This document shows, piece after piece, positions 7,058 to 14,539 of a stretch of 37,077 bases of DNA (its first letter is position 1; every line of letters begins with the position of its first letter). Source of the stretch: Bdellovibrio sp. 28-41-41 (GTDB lineage: Bacteria > Bdellovibrionota > Bdellovibrionia > Bdellovibrionales > Bdellovibrionaceae). The translations under genes were made by a program, and so were the position numbers. The DNA lies in the NCBI GenBank assembly GCA_002256935.1, contig NCGL01000044.1:1-37077 (forward strand). The letters run 5' to 3'. The notes under the pieces were generated by a model. That model made no database searches and was not told the DNA's origin. It saw nothing but the letters and a program-made list of their open reading frames with translations.

Positions 7058-8322
7058 CTAAAACTTTGTAGATAGACTGAAGTTAAAAATATAATTTATA
7101 GAGGTTTGTTCCAAAGTATCAGCGTTGAATTCAGTCGAACTGGTATTGATTTTAAAGTTTTGATAATTAGTCCCAAAAGTCGATACAAAATCTAAATAAG
7201 CTGTTAGCTGAAATCGAGCATAGACGCTGAGTAGAAAATCGCTTGAATATATATTTTTGTATCCCGAGCCCTTCGACACTGGATAAAAATAAAACCAATT
7301 CACTCCTGTTTTTGTCTTAAATAATAGGTGCTCTAAAGAAACTCCCGCCACTGGGCCAATCATAATGTAACTGTAAAGAGTGGGACTATTAGGATTCGCT
7401 GTTAGCAGTGGCGACTGCGTACTTTTAAGCCCTAGACTGTATTTTATCGAAGTATCACCAGCGGATTGAAACTGAAGCTGCATGTTAAAATCGTTTTTAT
7501 GAAAAGGAATGTCCGAATTATTTTGTCTGGATATTGAAAAATTCTGACTAGACCATTCAAAGGCAGCCTGTATTCCTGTATTCCGTCTTGAATTTCATAG
7601 TTCAAACCCAAAATAAAACTACTTTGCGAGCTTTTAGCAAAATCATACGCGGGTGTAGTGACACCACTCTGTTTGTATAAAAAGGCAGTGGGAAGAACCC
7701 CCACGGAAATCCTTGTGCTTCTATATTTTTTCGTAAGTTGGGGGCGTTCAATAGGTTTAAAGACCTCTACAGGTGTGGAAGCCGGAACGCGCTCTTCATT
7801 TTTGGGTTGTGGGCAAAGACTGGCATTTCCCTGCTGACAGAATTTTTCTAAATTGGCAAGGAACTGCTTTGATTTCATAAGATTTAAACCATAGCATTGA
7901 CTCCCAATAAATCCAGAGTCACCTAAAAGTTTTATCTTAGTCCAACCTTTCTTTTGTTCGATCTATTTATGCCGCTGATTGACGATGTATAAAGTCGTCG
8001 CCGTTTTAGTGGACGATTCTTTATACAACCGGCATGTGCTTTTCTCTATGGTAGCAATGCGATTTAGACAGGACGTGGTGGCCCAAAACTCGTCGGCCTT
8101 TAAACTGGCTTTCAGCCAGAAAAAATTATGGTCAGTGAGTTCAACATCGGATGTTTTATGCTCAATGCTTATCAAAATATTTTTATCAGAATCTGATTTC
8201 GGCGTGTCTCGTATATAACAGGGTTCAATCAAATCCAGGGAAGCTAAAACCGATTCCCCCGCTAAAACGGAAATACTCAGCGAAATTATAAGCATACAAA
8301 GGGCAGCGGGAAAACGAATCAT
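7058..8322 (-). pseudogene. Broken secreted SH3-domain plus beta-barrel protein
   Basis: Three adjacent minus-strand open stretches are parts of one gene. The 5' part (8322-7963) has a signal peptide (MIRFPAALCMLIISL) and a first bacterial SH3-like repeat. It ends in an amber TAG inside a second SH3 repeat: LYIVNQRHK, stop, IEQKKGWTKIKLLGDSGFIG, all in one frame. The same frame continues through a proline-rich linker into a strand-rich outer-membrane-type domain until an 8-bp tandem duplication (7569-7584) shifts it. Removing one unit gives GIQAAFEWSSQNFSISRQ and joins the 3' part (to 7058), which ends INYIFNFSLSTKF with a terminal Phe as in barrel proteins. SH3 repeats often bind peptidoglycan. 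Two independent lesions imply loss of function. Confidence 0.8.
7569..7584 (-). repeat. 8-bp tandem duplication causing a frameshift
   Basis: tgtattcc is repeated twice (coding strand GGAATACA GGAATACA). Deleting one unit restores a continuous reading frame through the beta-barrel pseudogene, so the duplication is the frameshifting event. Confidence 0.85.
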
Positions 8323-8459
8323 AAAGTCTCATCGGAGACCTCTGTATATTGTTAACAGGACTTAAGAAGGGTTTTGGTACCTTAAATAAGCCCTAAGACC
8401 AGTACCTCTCATTTTCTCCCCTTGCTATCTAGATTCAGAGTGAAGAAAATGGGATTCTG

Positions 8460-9953
8460 ATGAGTCGAAGACTTGGAATATTTCTTTTTATTTTCATTTT
8501 AATCAATCTGCTTTTTATCCCAATATTATCTCTTTATGGTTTAAGAGTCTGCCCCGTGCTTTCAATCCCTGGCTTTGGTTTTGGTTGTTATTACAGTGGA
8601 ATTTATATTTTTATCGCCAATCTTTTAAATGGAATTTTAATTTTTGTAGTCCATTCCAATACAAAAAAAAAGGGCCCGATGCTGAACTGGATTCAGCAAA
8701 ACACAATGGTCGCCTACGCCGTCGCCTATTTTATCTCGACGCTCGTTGCATTGGTGAGTTTACAAATTCTTTTAAACATGAACCATTTGAGCTCCCAGTC
8801 AAGGGCCCCTGAAATTCTGGGACTGGCCAGTCTTTTATTGGGAATTTTGCAGGCCTACGGGCTTAATTGGGCATTGGCTGATGCTGCGGTTAAAGAAGAA
8901 GATAACCCCCCCCCCGCCTTTGGTAAACTATGGGGCTCGCATGTTTTTAGAACTATGTTTCCTTTAATCGTAATTTCTTCGGTCATTTTACATTTTCTTA
9001 TAAGCCAGTCGATAAGCTTTAATGAGGGACGCACGGCTCCAGTCGCGTCTCATGATGGACTCATCGAACAAACGTCTTATGTCGTAATTTTTATGTTAGC
9101 GTGGTTGCTTCTGACTTTTACTTTTCATTTTTTGTCTGAAAAAGATCATGTCATTCGACTTCAAGATCACCTTGATCACTTAAAAAAATTAGATTTTAAA
9201 TTCCGCTCCAATATGCATCAAGCTTGGGGTCTGTGGGCGGCCCTTCTTCACCAATTGAATTTGTTTTCGAAAATATTAGGAGAACGAAACCAGCTCCTAA
9301 AATCGTTTTCTAGATTTGTTTCTGCTGGCGTCGCACGCGAAGCCTTGAAAGGTGAAATCAAAGAATCAAACGGGGTCGTCCGTGAAATAACAATTATCAT
9401 GTCAGATATTAGAAACTTTACGGCCATGGCGGAAAAACTATCACCCCAGCAAGTGGTGGTGTTATTGAATGAATATTTTACTGCTATGTTAGACGTCATG
9501 ACGGGATATCAGATCAGCGTGGATAAGTTTATAGGCGATGGGATTTTAGCCTACGTAGAACCTTACTCAGAAGATTCCACCAATGTTAATTCAGAAAATC
9601 GGCTGGCCGTAGAGGCTTCCCTTGAGATGCTGAGAAGACTTCGCCAATTAAATAATAAATTAAAAAAAATGGTTTTACCGGAAATCAAAATAGGCATTGG
9701 TGTTTATCGCGGTTCGGTTGTCATTGGCCTTATTGGATCTGAAACCAAACTTCAGCATACTATCATCGGTGATACCGTAAATCGTTCGGCGCGCCTTGAG
9801 GGTCTGTGTAAAGACCTTGGAGTCGCCATTGCTATTTCTGGATCCGTTTGGAATTCGCTGGATAAAGAAACTCAGTCACTTTTTGGCTCTCATGGTCTGC
9901 AAACTGTTAAAGGTATTGCTGAAGCAATCGAGGTCTACGGGGGACCAATCTGA
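8460..9953 (+). CDS. Membrane-bound class III adenylate cyclase
   Basis: The protein has 497 residues. The N-terminal half has about six hydrophobic segments (near 6-27, 45-64, 82-104, 118-136, 165-183, 206-226), forming a membrane sensor module I do not recognise. A linker helix follows, then a class III nucleotide cyclase domain (about 300-497). The catalytic residues are in place: metal-binding Asp316 (IIMSDIRNF) and Asp360 (DKFIGDG), purine-selecting Lys356 and Asp438 (IIGDTVN), and transition-state Asn441 and Arg445. The Lys/Asp pair predicts ATP rather than GTP, so the product should be cAMP. Codons 149-152 lie in a run of ten C residues (8906-8915), a likely on/off slippage site before the catalytic domain. 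Confidence 0.88.
   Translation: MSRRLGIFLFIFILINLLFIPILSLYGLRVCPVLSIPGFGFGCYYSGIYIFIANLLNGILIFVVHSNTKKKGPMLNWIQQNTMVAYAVAYFISTLVALVSLQILLNMNHLSSQSRAPEILGLASLLLGILQAYGLNWALADAAVKEEDNPPPAFGKLWGSHVFRTMFPLIVISSVILHFLISQSISFNEGRTAPVASHDGLIEQTSYVVIFMLAWLLLTFTFHFLSEKDHVIRLQDHLDHLKKLDFKFRSNMHQAWGLWAALLHQLNLFSKILGERNQLLKSFSRFVSAGVAREALKGEIKESNGVVREITIIMSDIRNFTAMAEKLSPQQVVVLLNEYFTAMLDVMTGYQISVDKFIGDGILAYVEPYSEDSTNVNSENRLAVEASLEMLRRLRQLNNKLKKMVLPEIKIGIGVYRGSVVIGLIGSETKLQHTIIGDTVNRSARLEGLCKDLGVAIAISGSVWNSLDKETQSLFGSHGLQTVKGIAEAIEVYGGPI
8906..8915 (+). repeat. Ten-cytosine homopolymer inside the cyclase gene
   Basis: Ten consecutive C bases encode the end of Asn149 and Pro150-152 in the loop after the fourth hydrophobic segment. 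A change of one base would truncate the protein before the cyclase domain. No other C or G run of this length was noticed in the window. Confidence 0.9.
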
Positions 9954-9979
9954 GGACGGATTTTTCTATAATTTGTGGG

Positions 9980-10100
9980 TTTTCTGTGGAAAAGGGGTTC
10001 TAGATAAAATCCTGTCTCGGACCCTCGGGCAGCCGCAGGGGATCGCGCATCCTGCGCCTGCGGAGCCGGATTTTATCTAGAACCCCTTTTCCACAGAAAA
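9980..10100. repeat. Long perfect palindrome, 33-bp arms, 55-nt centre
   Basis: Left arm 9980-10012 (starts ttttctgtggaaaagg, ends ataaaatcc) and right arm 10068-10100 are exact reverse complements. The 55-nt centre is GC-rich, unlike the AT-rich arms. It contains further dyads (ccgcagg...cctgcgg; ggat-cgcgc-atcc), so the transcript would form a branched hairpin. It begins 27 nt after the cyclase stop, and could terminate that transcript. Arm length and a structured GC-rich centre look more like a non-autonomous mobile repeat or a structured RNA than an ordinary terminator. Confidence 0.9.
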
Positions 10101-10155
10101 TACTCGATTTGTAGAATAAAAAAAAAGACCAACTAGACCCGAAGAGAAAAAACTC

Positions 10156-10228
10156 CGGACATCCATCGATTCTTTGGATTTGATTTTTTTACAACAAAAT
10201 TTCAAACAGGAGAATCGATGGATGTCCG
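10156..10228. repeat. Second palindrome, 18-bp arms, 37-nt centre
   Basis: cggacatccatcgattct (10156-10173) and agaatcgatggatgtccg (10211-10228) are exact reverse complements around an AT-rich 37-nt centre. It lies 55 bp after the first palindrome and shares no arm sequence with it. Flanking bases show no clear target duplication. Cruciform-forming or MITE-like. Confidence 0.9.
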
Positions 10229-10467
10229 CGTTCATTTTTAGCAATACAGCTCTCTTAACTCTGGATCCCAGCAGTTACCGAAATCTTTTTTTTGAAAATC
10301 GTCTCTTTTGGGGATCTATGAAAAATCTCGGAGGGCAGTGACTGCCAAAACGTGACACTTTCGATAATAGTTTCCGCTCCGCCTACAATATAACGGTTCT
10401 AAAGACGGCCTCGTATTCGCAGTACACAGACAATATAAAGCCGCGTGGGTTTGAAGAAAGGGAAATT

Positions 10468-10567
10468 AATCCTACAAATTTAGGAACGCTATTAAAAAAT
10501 GAGAATACCCTACTTTCAATCCTACAAATTTAGGAACGCTATTAAAAAATGAGAATACCCTACTTTC
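10468..10567 (+). repeat. 50-bp perfect tandem duplication over a translation start
   Basis: Unit 1 (10468-10517) and unit 2 (10518-10567) are identical, beginning aatcctacaaatttaggaac and ending accctactttc. Each unit contains the same AGGA-containing leader and ATG. Because 50 is not a multiple of three, the first ATG (10499) opens a different frame. It encodes a 17-residue peptide whose TGA (10550-10552) overlaps the true ATG at 10549 as ATGA. The duplication therefore creates a tiny upstream ORF coupled to the main gene. Confidence 0.92.
10499..10552 (+). CDS. 17-residue upstream ORF created by the tandem duplication
   Basis: The duplicated start region encodes MRIPYFQSYKFRNAIKK and stops at TGA 10550-10552, overlapping the start of the hydrolase-like gene. 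It has the same upstream sequence as the main start, so both should be initiated similarly. The peptide itself probably has no function. Its translation could tune expression of the downstream gene by re-initiation. Confidence 0.25.
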   Translation: MRIPYFQSYKFRNAIKK

Positions 10568-12246
10568 CATTAATGATCATCCTCCTTAGCAGCCTATTCA
10601 GTTCATATGGCTGGACGCAGACCTTCGATGTCGCCGATTTTTTTCGACGTCAAGAAGCTTTAGTCAGAAAACAATCGGAACAAATAAACTGCGTTTATAC
10701 TGATCTATTGCTTAAAAATAAATTGATCTCTGAAGAACAAAAGGGGAAATATTATTTTCAACCATCGGCTAAAACTTGCTCCCAAGTTGATGTAAAAAGT
10801 TTGAATTTTGAAATAGAAAACCTGGAACATCAAAAAAAAAATCTTATTCCCAGTTTAAATGATCATCCTCCGCTGTGGGGATCCTTTCCCTTATTTTCTA
10901 GTTTTCTAAAGTCGACTCCGATGCAAGAAAAAGCTTCACTCGCACAGTCTAATCTAACCGATTTTGCCTATCCTCCAGAAAAGCGTTTTGACCCAAAGGT
11001 CATTTTCAAAAAACCACTCAATGTAGAACTAGGGCTGCGAAAATTTTTAGATATTAAAGACCCTCGTTACTCCTCGCCTATAAACTCTCTGAGCGAGTGC
11101 TCCCTTAACGAAAAAGCCATTTCTAAATGGCATCGCGATCTTCACCTATCCGTTGATGAATACAGTACGACCTATTGGCAGACGCTTCTGCATATTTTAG
11201 GCTATGACTGCACCGTCACTTGGTATCAATGGCGCTCACAAAAACTGAATCAAGCTCAGAATAGTGTTTCTCGAGCTCAAAGTGAAAGCTCTCAAAAAAT
11301 CTATGCGAAAAATCTTAAAGAAATTCAGTCAGTGCCATTGCGCGCGCAGAAGGCGTGGCTCCAAGGAGAAACATTTATTTTAATTCCACAGCTTGGATAC
11401 GATATCCCCGATAAACCGTGGGCGGTCGAACGTGAAAGACTGCAGTATTCCGAAATGCGTTTGGCTTTACAAAAATTGGGTGCCCGGTTGATTGTTATTC
11501 CGCGCTCAACCATCGCCCATCGCACCGCTCAAATCAGGGAAACCACAGTGGCTTTGAAAAAATTTATTGAAGCAGATAAAAAACATTATGAAATAAATAA
11601 TCGCACGCAGACGTATTATTTTCTGAGTCGATCCATGGGAGCTATGGTTCTGCGTGAAGTCTTAGAGCAAACTCCGTCTTTACATCCCTATGTTAAAGCC
11701 GCTCTTTCCGTGGGCGGTACGCCATATGGCAGTGTGATCGCTGAATTCAAATCCCGCGCCGATATATTTGATGAAGTATTTTATAAAACATCAAATTTAA
11801 TAAAGGATTTCGTCAGTGATCCTTTGGGTAGTGTTTATCTGGGGGCTAAGCTTGGCTTAGATCCTCAAACGAAAGCTTTTTCTCAAGCCGTGAAATACCG
11901 GCAAAATTATAAATCTATGTCACATTTTGAATTTCAACCGCATAGACAGAACCATTTGCCGTTTCCAGTTGTTAATTTGATTTTTCTGCCGTTAAGTTTG
12001 AAAAATTATTATAATGGTTCTGCTCGAATCGCTGAAGTGGATTTCACATTTATGCATATGATGATGTACGGCCCAACCGAGGGCTCTTCGCCCTTATCGC
12101 ATGCAGCCTGGGACACCACTCGTTCACAAAGAATTTTTGATCACGAGTTTAATCATCTGGCTTTTTGGCAATGGGATGAATCCACGGCCCTTCGCCGTTG
12201 GTTAGCCATTTTAAAAACCACTAAAGAAATTTATCAAATACCCTGA
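10549..12246 (+). CDS. Secreted alpha/beta-hydrolase-like protein
   Basis: A 565-residue exported protein with a signal peptide (MRIPYFPLMIILLSSLFSSYGWTQ). The N-terminal half is a charged region without a recognised domain. From about residue 275 it looks like an alpha/beta hydrolase. A core strand (ETFILIPQLGYD) precedes RLIVIPRSTIAH. The nucleophile-elbow-like YYFLSRSMGAMVLREVL follows (SxSxG, with Ser replacing the first Gly of GxSxG), then AALSVGGTPYGS, as in PGAP1- or lipase-like proteins. A late FDHEFNHLAFW could carry the catalytic His. It may act on lipids or esters in the periplasm or outside the cell; the substrate is unknown. The start follows a 50-bp tandem duplication. Confidence 0.6.
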   Translation: MRIPYFPLMIILLSSLFSSYGWTQTFDVADFFRRQEALVRKQSEQINCVYTDLLLKNKLISEEQKGKYYFQPSAKTCSQVDVKSLNFEIENLEHQKKNLIPSLNDHPPLWGSFPLFSSFLKSTPMQEKASLAQSNLTDFAYPPEKRFDPKVIFKKPLNVELGLRKFLDIKDPRYSSPINSLSECSLNEKAISKWHRDLHLSVDEYSTTYWQTLLHILGYDCTVTWYQWRSQKLNQAQNSVSRAQSESSQKIYAKNLKEIQSVPLRAQKAWLQGETFILIPQLGYDIPDKPWAVERERLQYSEMRLALQKLGARLIVIPRSTIAHRTAQIRETTVALKKFIEADKKHYEINNRTQTYYFLSRSMGAMVLREVLEQTPSLHPYVKAALSVGGTPYGSVIAEFKSRADIFDEVFYKTSNLIKDFVSDPLGSVYLGAKLGLDPQTKAFSQAVKYRQNYKSMSHFEFQPHRQNHLPFPVVNLIFLPLSLKNYYNGSARIAEVDFTFMHMMMYGPTEGSSPLSHAAWDTTRSQRIFDHEFNHLAFWQWDESTALRRWLAILKTTKEIYQIP

Positions 12247-12459
12247 TCGCAGACACGATCCACTCCTTTGGTATTAAAATACAAAACTGGTGACTACACT
12301 TGCCTTCATCAGGACATTGCTAACGATCTGATTTTAACCCAGCAGCGCCCGCGAATGCAGACAATCCCGTATATCATCACGATTCCCAAAGGGGCTGCCG
12401 TCATTCTTGCGTCTAACTACCACTCGCAGCAAGTCGCACGTGGGTACTATCGAACATGA
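12247..12459 (+). pseudogene. Relic of a 2OG-Fe(II) oxygenase
   Basis: Right after the hydrolase stop the same strand reads SQTRSTPLVLKYKTGDYTCL followed by HQD. It then jumps to LTQQRPRMQTIPYIITIPKG and ends ...QVARGYYRT before a TGA. This matches, from memory, the AlkB/prolyl-hydroxylase-like bacterial 2OG-Fe(II) oxygenases with QTRPTPLLLRY, GDYNCLHQDLYG, EQRPRMQS and RGYYRVNLRHGVSR. The iron-binding His-x-Asp (HQD) remains. About 20-25 residues between HQD and the QRPRMQ segment are missing, the N-terminal half is absent, and the distal HGVSR region appears only in another frame (NMNIASDRD, to about 12,485). It is a dead fragment. Confidence 0.72.
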
Positions 12460-12590
12460 ATATCGCGAGCGATAGGGACTTAAATTTGTCACGTTAGTAT
12501 CCAAAAAATGGAATTCCATGCATCAGCTGAAAATAATTCGCAAAACTGTTTTAAATGCGAGCTCAAATAAAAAATAGAAGTTTAGAGTGG

Positions 12591-13175
12591 ATGGTTTTTG
12601 CATTAGTAAGAAGTATGACACGACAGATATTTTTCCTTATACCTTTTCTTATTTTTTTTAATGTGGAAATTGTTTTGGCAGAGAAAGCTGGTGTCTTAAA
12701 TGAGAATATAGAATTTTTAGAACTATTATCAGAATTCCATGACGCAGAATATGAAGTGATTAAAAATCGGCCCGAAATTATGCAATTGAATTTTTTTTGG
12801 GAAGGGGAAAACAGATATTTAGAAAGAATTGTTATTTATTCTGCTGAAAATTTTTTAAATCCGCTTACAATTTTATCTAAAGATTTAAATCCCATGACAA
12901 CCCATCTGAAACCGCAGGGATTATGGCGCTTTGAAGTGCCCATTGATTTGAGTGATAAGCCAGTTATTCAATTGGAATTTATTCAGGAAGGGACAAAAAG
13001 AGTTCTTAGTTATTTTTTGGAACTTACGGGCAATCATCAAAATTTGCGACTGATCGCTTTTAATACTGACGAAAATAAAAATCCTAATTTATTGCAAGTA
13101 ATGCGTCTGAACCAGACGCCCACTCAACGCCAAAGTTTTTTGTGTAAAGCTTTTTACCGCAGAGTTCCTGAATGA
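12591..13175 (+). CDS. Predicted secreted protein of unknown function
   Basis: The frame is open from an ATG at 12555, but the hydrophobic export signal (TRQIFFLIPFLIFFNVEIVLA) fits better behind the ATG at 12591 or 12615. I chose 12591, which leaves a short basic N-region. The mature part, about 160 residues, is acidic with alternating hydrophobic residues suggestive of a beta-sandwich (NFFWEGENRYLERIVIYSA, GLWRFEVPIDL, VIQLEFIQEGTKRVLSYFLEL). No family was recognised. No cysteine follows the signal closely, so it is not an evident lipoprotein. Periplasmic or outer-membrane-associated location is inferred. Confidence 0.55.
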   Translation: MVFALVRSMTRQIFFLIPFLIFFNVEIVLAEKAGVLNENIEFLELLSEFHDAEYEVIKNRPEIMQLNFFWEGENRYLERIVIYSAENFLNPLTILSKDLNPMTTHLKPQGLWRFEVPIDLSDKPVIQLEFIQEGTKRVLSYFLELTGNHQNLRLIAFNTDENKNPNLLQVMRLNQTPTQRQSFLCKAFYRRVPE

Positions 13176-13227
13176 ACAGTACCTAAGACACAATAAAGGC
13201 TCGAATTCTCCTGACCGGTTAGGGACT

Positions 13228-13329
13228 ATGAAATGGACGCAAGTGCAGTTGATTTTAATTTTAGTCCAACTTAAGATGGCTGTAGGAAATTATTATGTTT
13301 ACGGGAGTTGTAATGAGGACTCAATTTAG
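13228..13329 (+). CDS. Small ORF with a signal-peptide-like N-terminus
   Basis: ATG at 13228 (AGGG four bases upstream) opens a 33-residue ORF. MKWTQVQLILILVQLKMAVG is followed by NYYVYGSCNEDSI and a stop at 13327-13329. It overlaps the next gene's start (13313) by 17 nt. The N-terminus resembles an export signal but almost no mature protein follows. It could be a real small secreted peptide, the stub of a truncated gene, or chance. Confidence 0.35.
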   Translation: MKWTQVQLILILVQLKMAVGNYYVYGSCNEDSI

Positions 13330-14294
13330 GGCCACTATTTTTATTTTCCTACTACAACTGAGCACAGTTTGGGCCGGTCCTAGGGATAGTGAACTGGTTG
13401 AATTTGTTATGGTCCAGGCCAATACCTTTTCGACCCTTGGCCAGTTTGTGCAAAAAGCTGGGCTTGCGGAGGCTCGCGAAAAAGGAACTTACCGAGCTTC
13501 TAACAAAAAAAGGCCTAGTGGATATGAAGATGCCAAACTTCACACCAGCAAAATCTGCGACTGAGCTTTGGATTTCTCAACCATTCCAAAAACCAGTAAA
13601 ATTTGGTTTTAGCTTTAAACCTAAATGGCAGTTAATAGTCGGCACAAAAGTTATTGAGCTGAAAAATAAAAGTGCTGAGACCCTTTATAGGAATATTGAA
13701 TTGGCGTTAAACACTACGGCCTCAATAAAATTCCCGGGCTCTATACTGCTTGAATGGATGCTTCCGAAAGCGGAGGCGCTCATTTGGGTCGCAATTCCGG
13801 CAGCTATAGTGGCCGCAGTATTTTTAGCTGAGCAAGGGGTGGACTGTATGGATGGTGACGAAAGTTTTAAAACAGGAGGGGGTAAATGTATTATGAAGAG
13901 TGATTCGGCCATGATCCTAATTGCTCAGAGAAACTCTAAACTAAAGACTTTTCGATGTGAAACCCCACACAACCAGACTATAGACATAGGTGATGGCAGA
14001 GAACCAATACGCATTGCGCTCAATGGGAAAGGCGAAATAAAACAGTTATTTTTTACGTACACTGACTCATCCAGGTGTCAGGCTGAAGTTAAGGACTATA
14101 AAATTATTCAGTATAAGGGTGAGTGCAGTTCCAGTCTAGTGAAGGGAGTTTCGCCAACGGCCATTACCGGTATTCCTATCGATCGCTTGGTTCGTTGTTG
14201 TAAAGATCACAAGTGTTTATCTGAGATCGGCACGGTGTACTCCTCTGCGCCCGTAGTGAAGGGGCGGACAGGAAGTAGCAATTTAACTAAGTAA
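13313..14294 (+). pseudogene. Secreted protein gene with a frameshift near 13,450
   Basis: Translation from ATG 13313 (GGGAG five bases upstream) gives a clear signal peptide, MRTQFRATIFIFLLQLSTVWA, then DSELVEFVMVQANTFSTLGQ. The coding pattern then switches to the +1 frame, around CAAAAAGCTGGG near 13,450. That frame continues LRRLAKKELTELLTKKGL and is open to 14294. The second part has a hydrophobic segment (ALIWVAIPAAIVAAVFLA) and a cysteine-rich tail (DCMDGDE, KCIM, FRCETP, RCCKDHKCL). The total length fits one gene with a 1-bp insertion. A start at 13389 in the second frame would leave no signal peptide and a less natural N-terminus. Function not recognised. A sequencing error could mimic this. 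Confidence 0.6.
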
Positions 14295-14384
14295 TATTTT
14301 GGGCCTAATTTGTGGGCACAGCCGCTGTGTCCAGAGAGTTAAAATACGTTTCCACATAGAGAGCTTTCTATATAAACTAAGGGC

Positions 14385-14518
14385 ATGAAAAAAGTCTTTT
14401 GGATAATTTTATATTTTTTTATATCAATGACTCTGTAGCATTGGACTCAAACAAAAGACTCTGCGCTGTTATGTTGCCTGAAAAAAATGAAGATACCTTC
14501 AAGAAACTATTAAAATAG
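14385..14518 (+). pseudogene. Small secreted-peptide gene, apparently frameshifted
   Basis: ATG 14385 encodes a signal-like MKKVFWIILYFFISMTL and meets TAG at 14436. Another frame starting inside that stop reads ALDSNKRLCAVMLPEKNEDT then FKKLLK and a stop at 14516-14518, which looks like the mature part. A shift of one or two bases at about 14,435 would join them into a roughly 44-residue protein. The call is weak because of the length. Confidence 0.35.
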
Positions 14519-14539
14519 ATATTATTTTATCAGTCTAAC

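Larger units (their letters stand above)
9954..10548. other. 595-bp gene-free region rich in inverted and direct repeats
   Basis: Between the cyclase and the hydrolase-like gene lie a 33-bp-arm palindrome (9980-10100), an 18-bp-arm palindrome (10156-10228), a perfect GGCAGT-g-ACTGCC dyad (10334-10346) and a 50-bp tandem duplication that reaches into the next gene. A -10-like GATAAT occurs after CACTTTC near 10370, without a convincing -35. No coding sequence was found. An open stretch reading through the palindrome is a by-product of the cyclase frame. Confidence 0.7.

Noticed and set aside
7960..7965. Programmed readthrough or recoding of the TAG in the SH3/barrel gene
   Set aside because: A second independent frameshift lies downstream in the same gene, so loss of function is simpler; no recoding context was seen.
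9796..10080. Open reading frame running from the cyclase gene through the left arm and centre of the palindrome
   Set aside because: It lies in another frame of the cyclase gene and then inside the inverted repeat; no coding signature or ribosome site.
10468..10567. CRISPR-like direct repeats
   Set aside because: Only two units in direct tandem with no spacer, and one overlaps a start codon; a simple duplication explains them.
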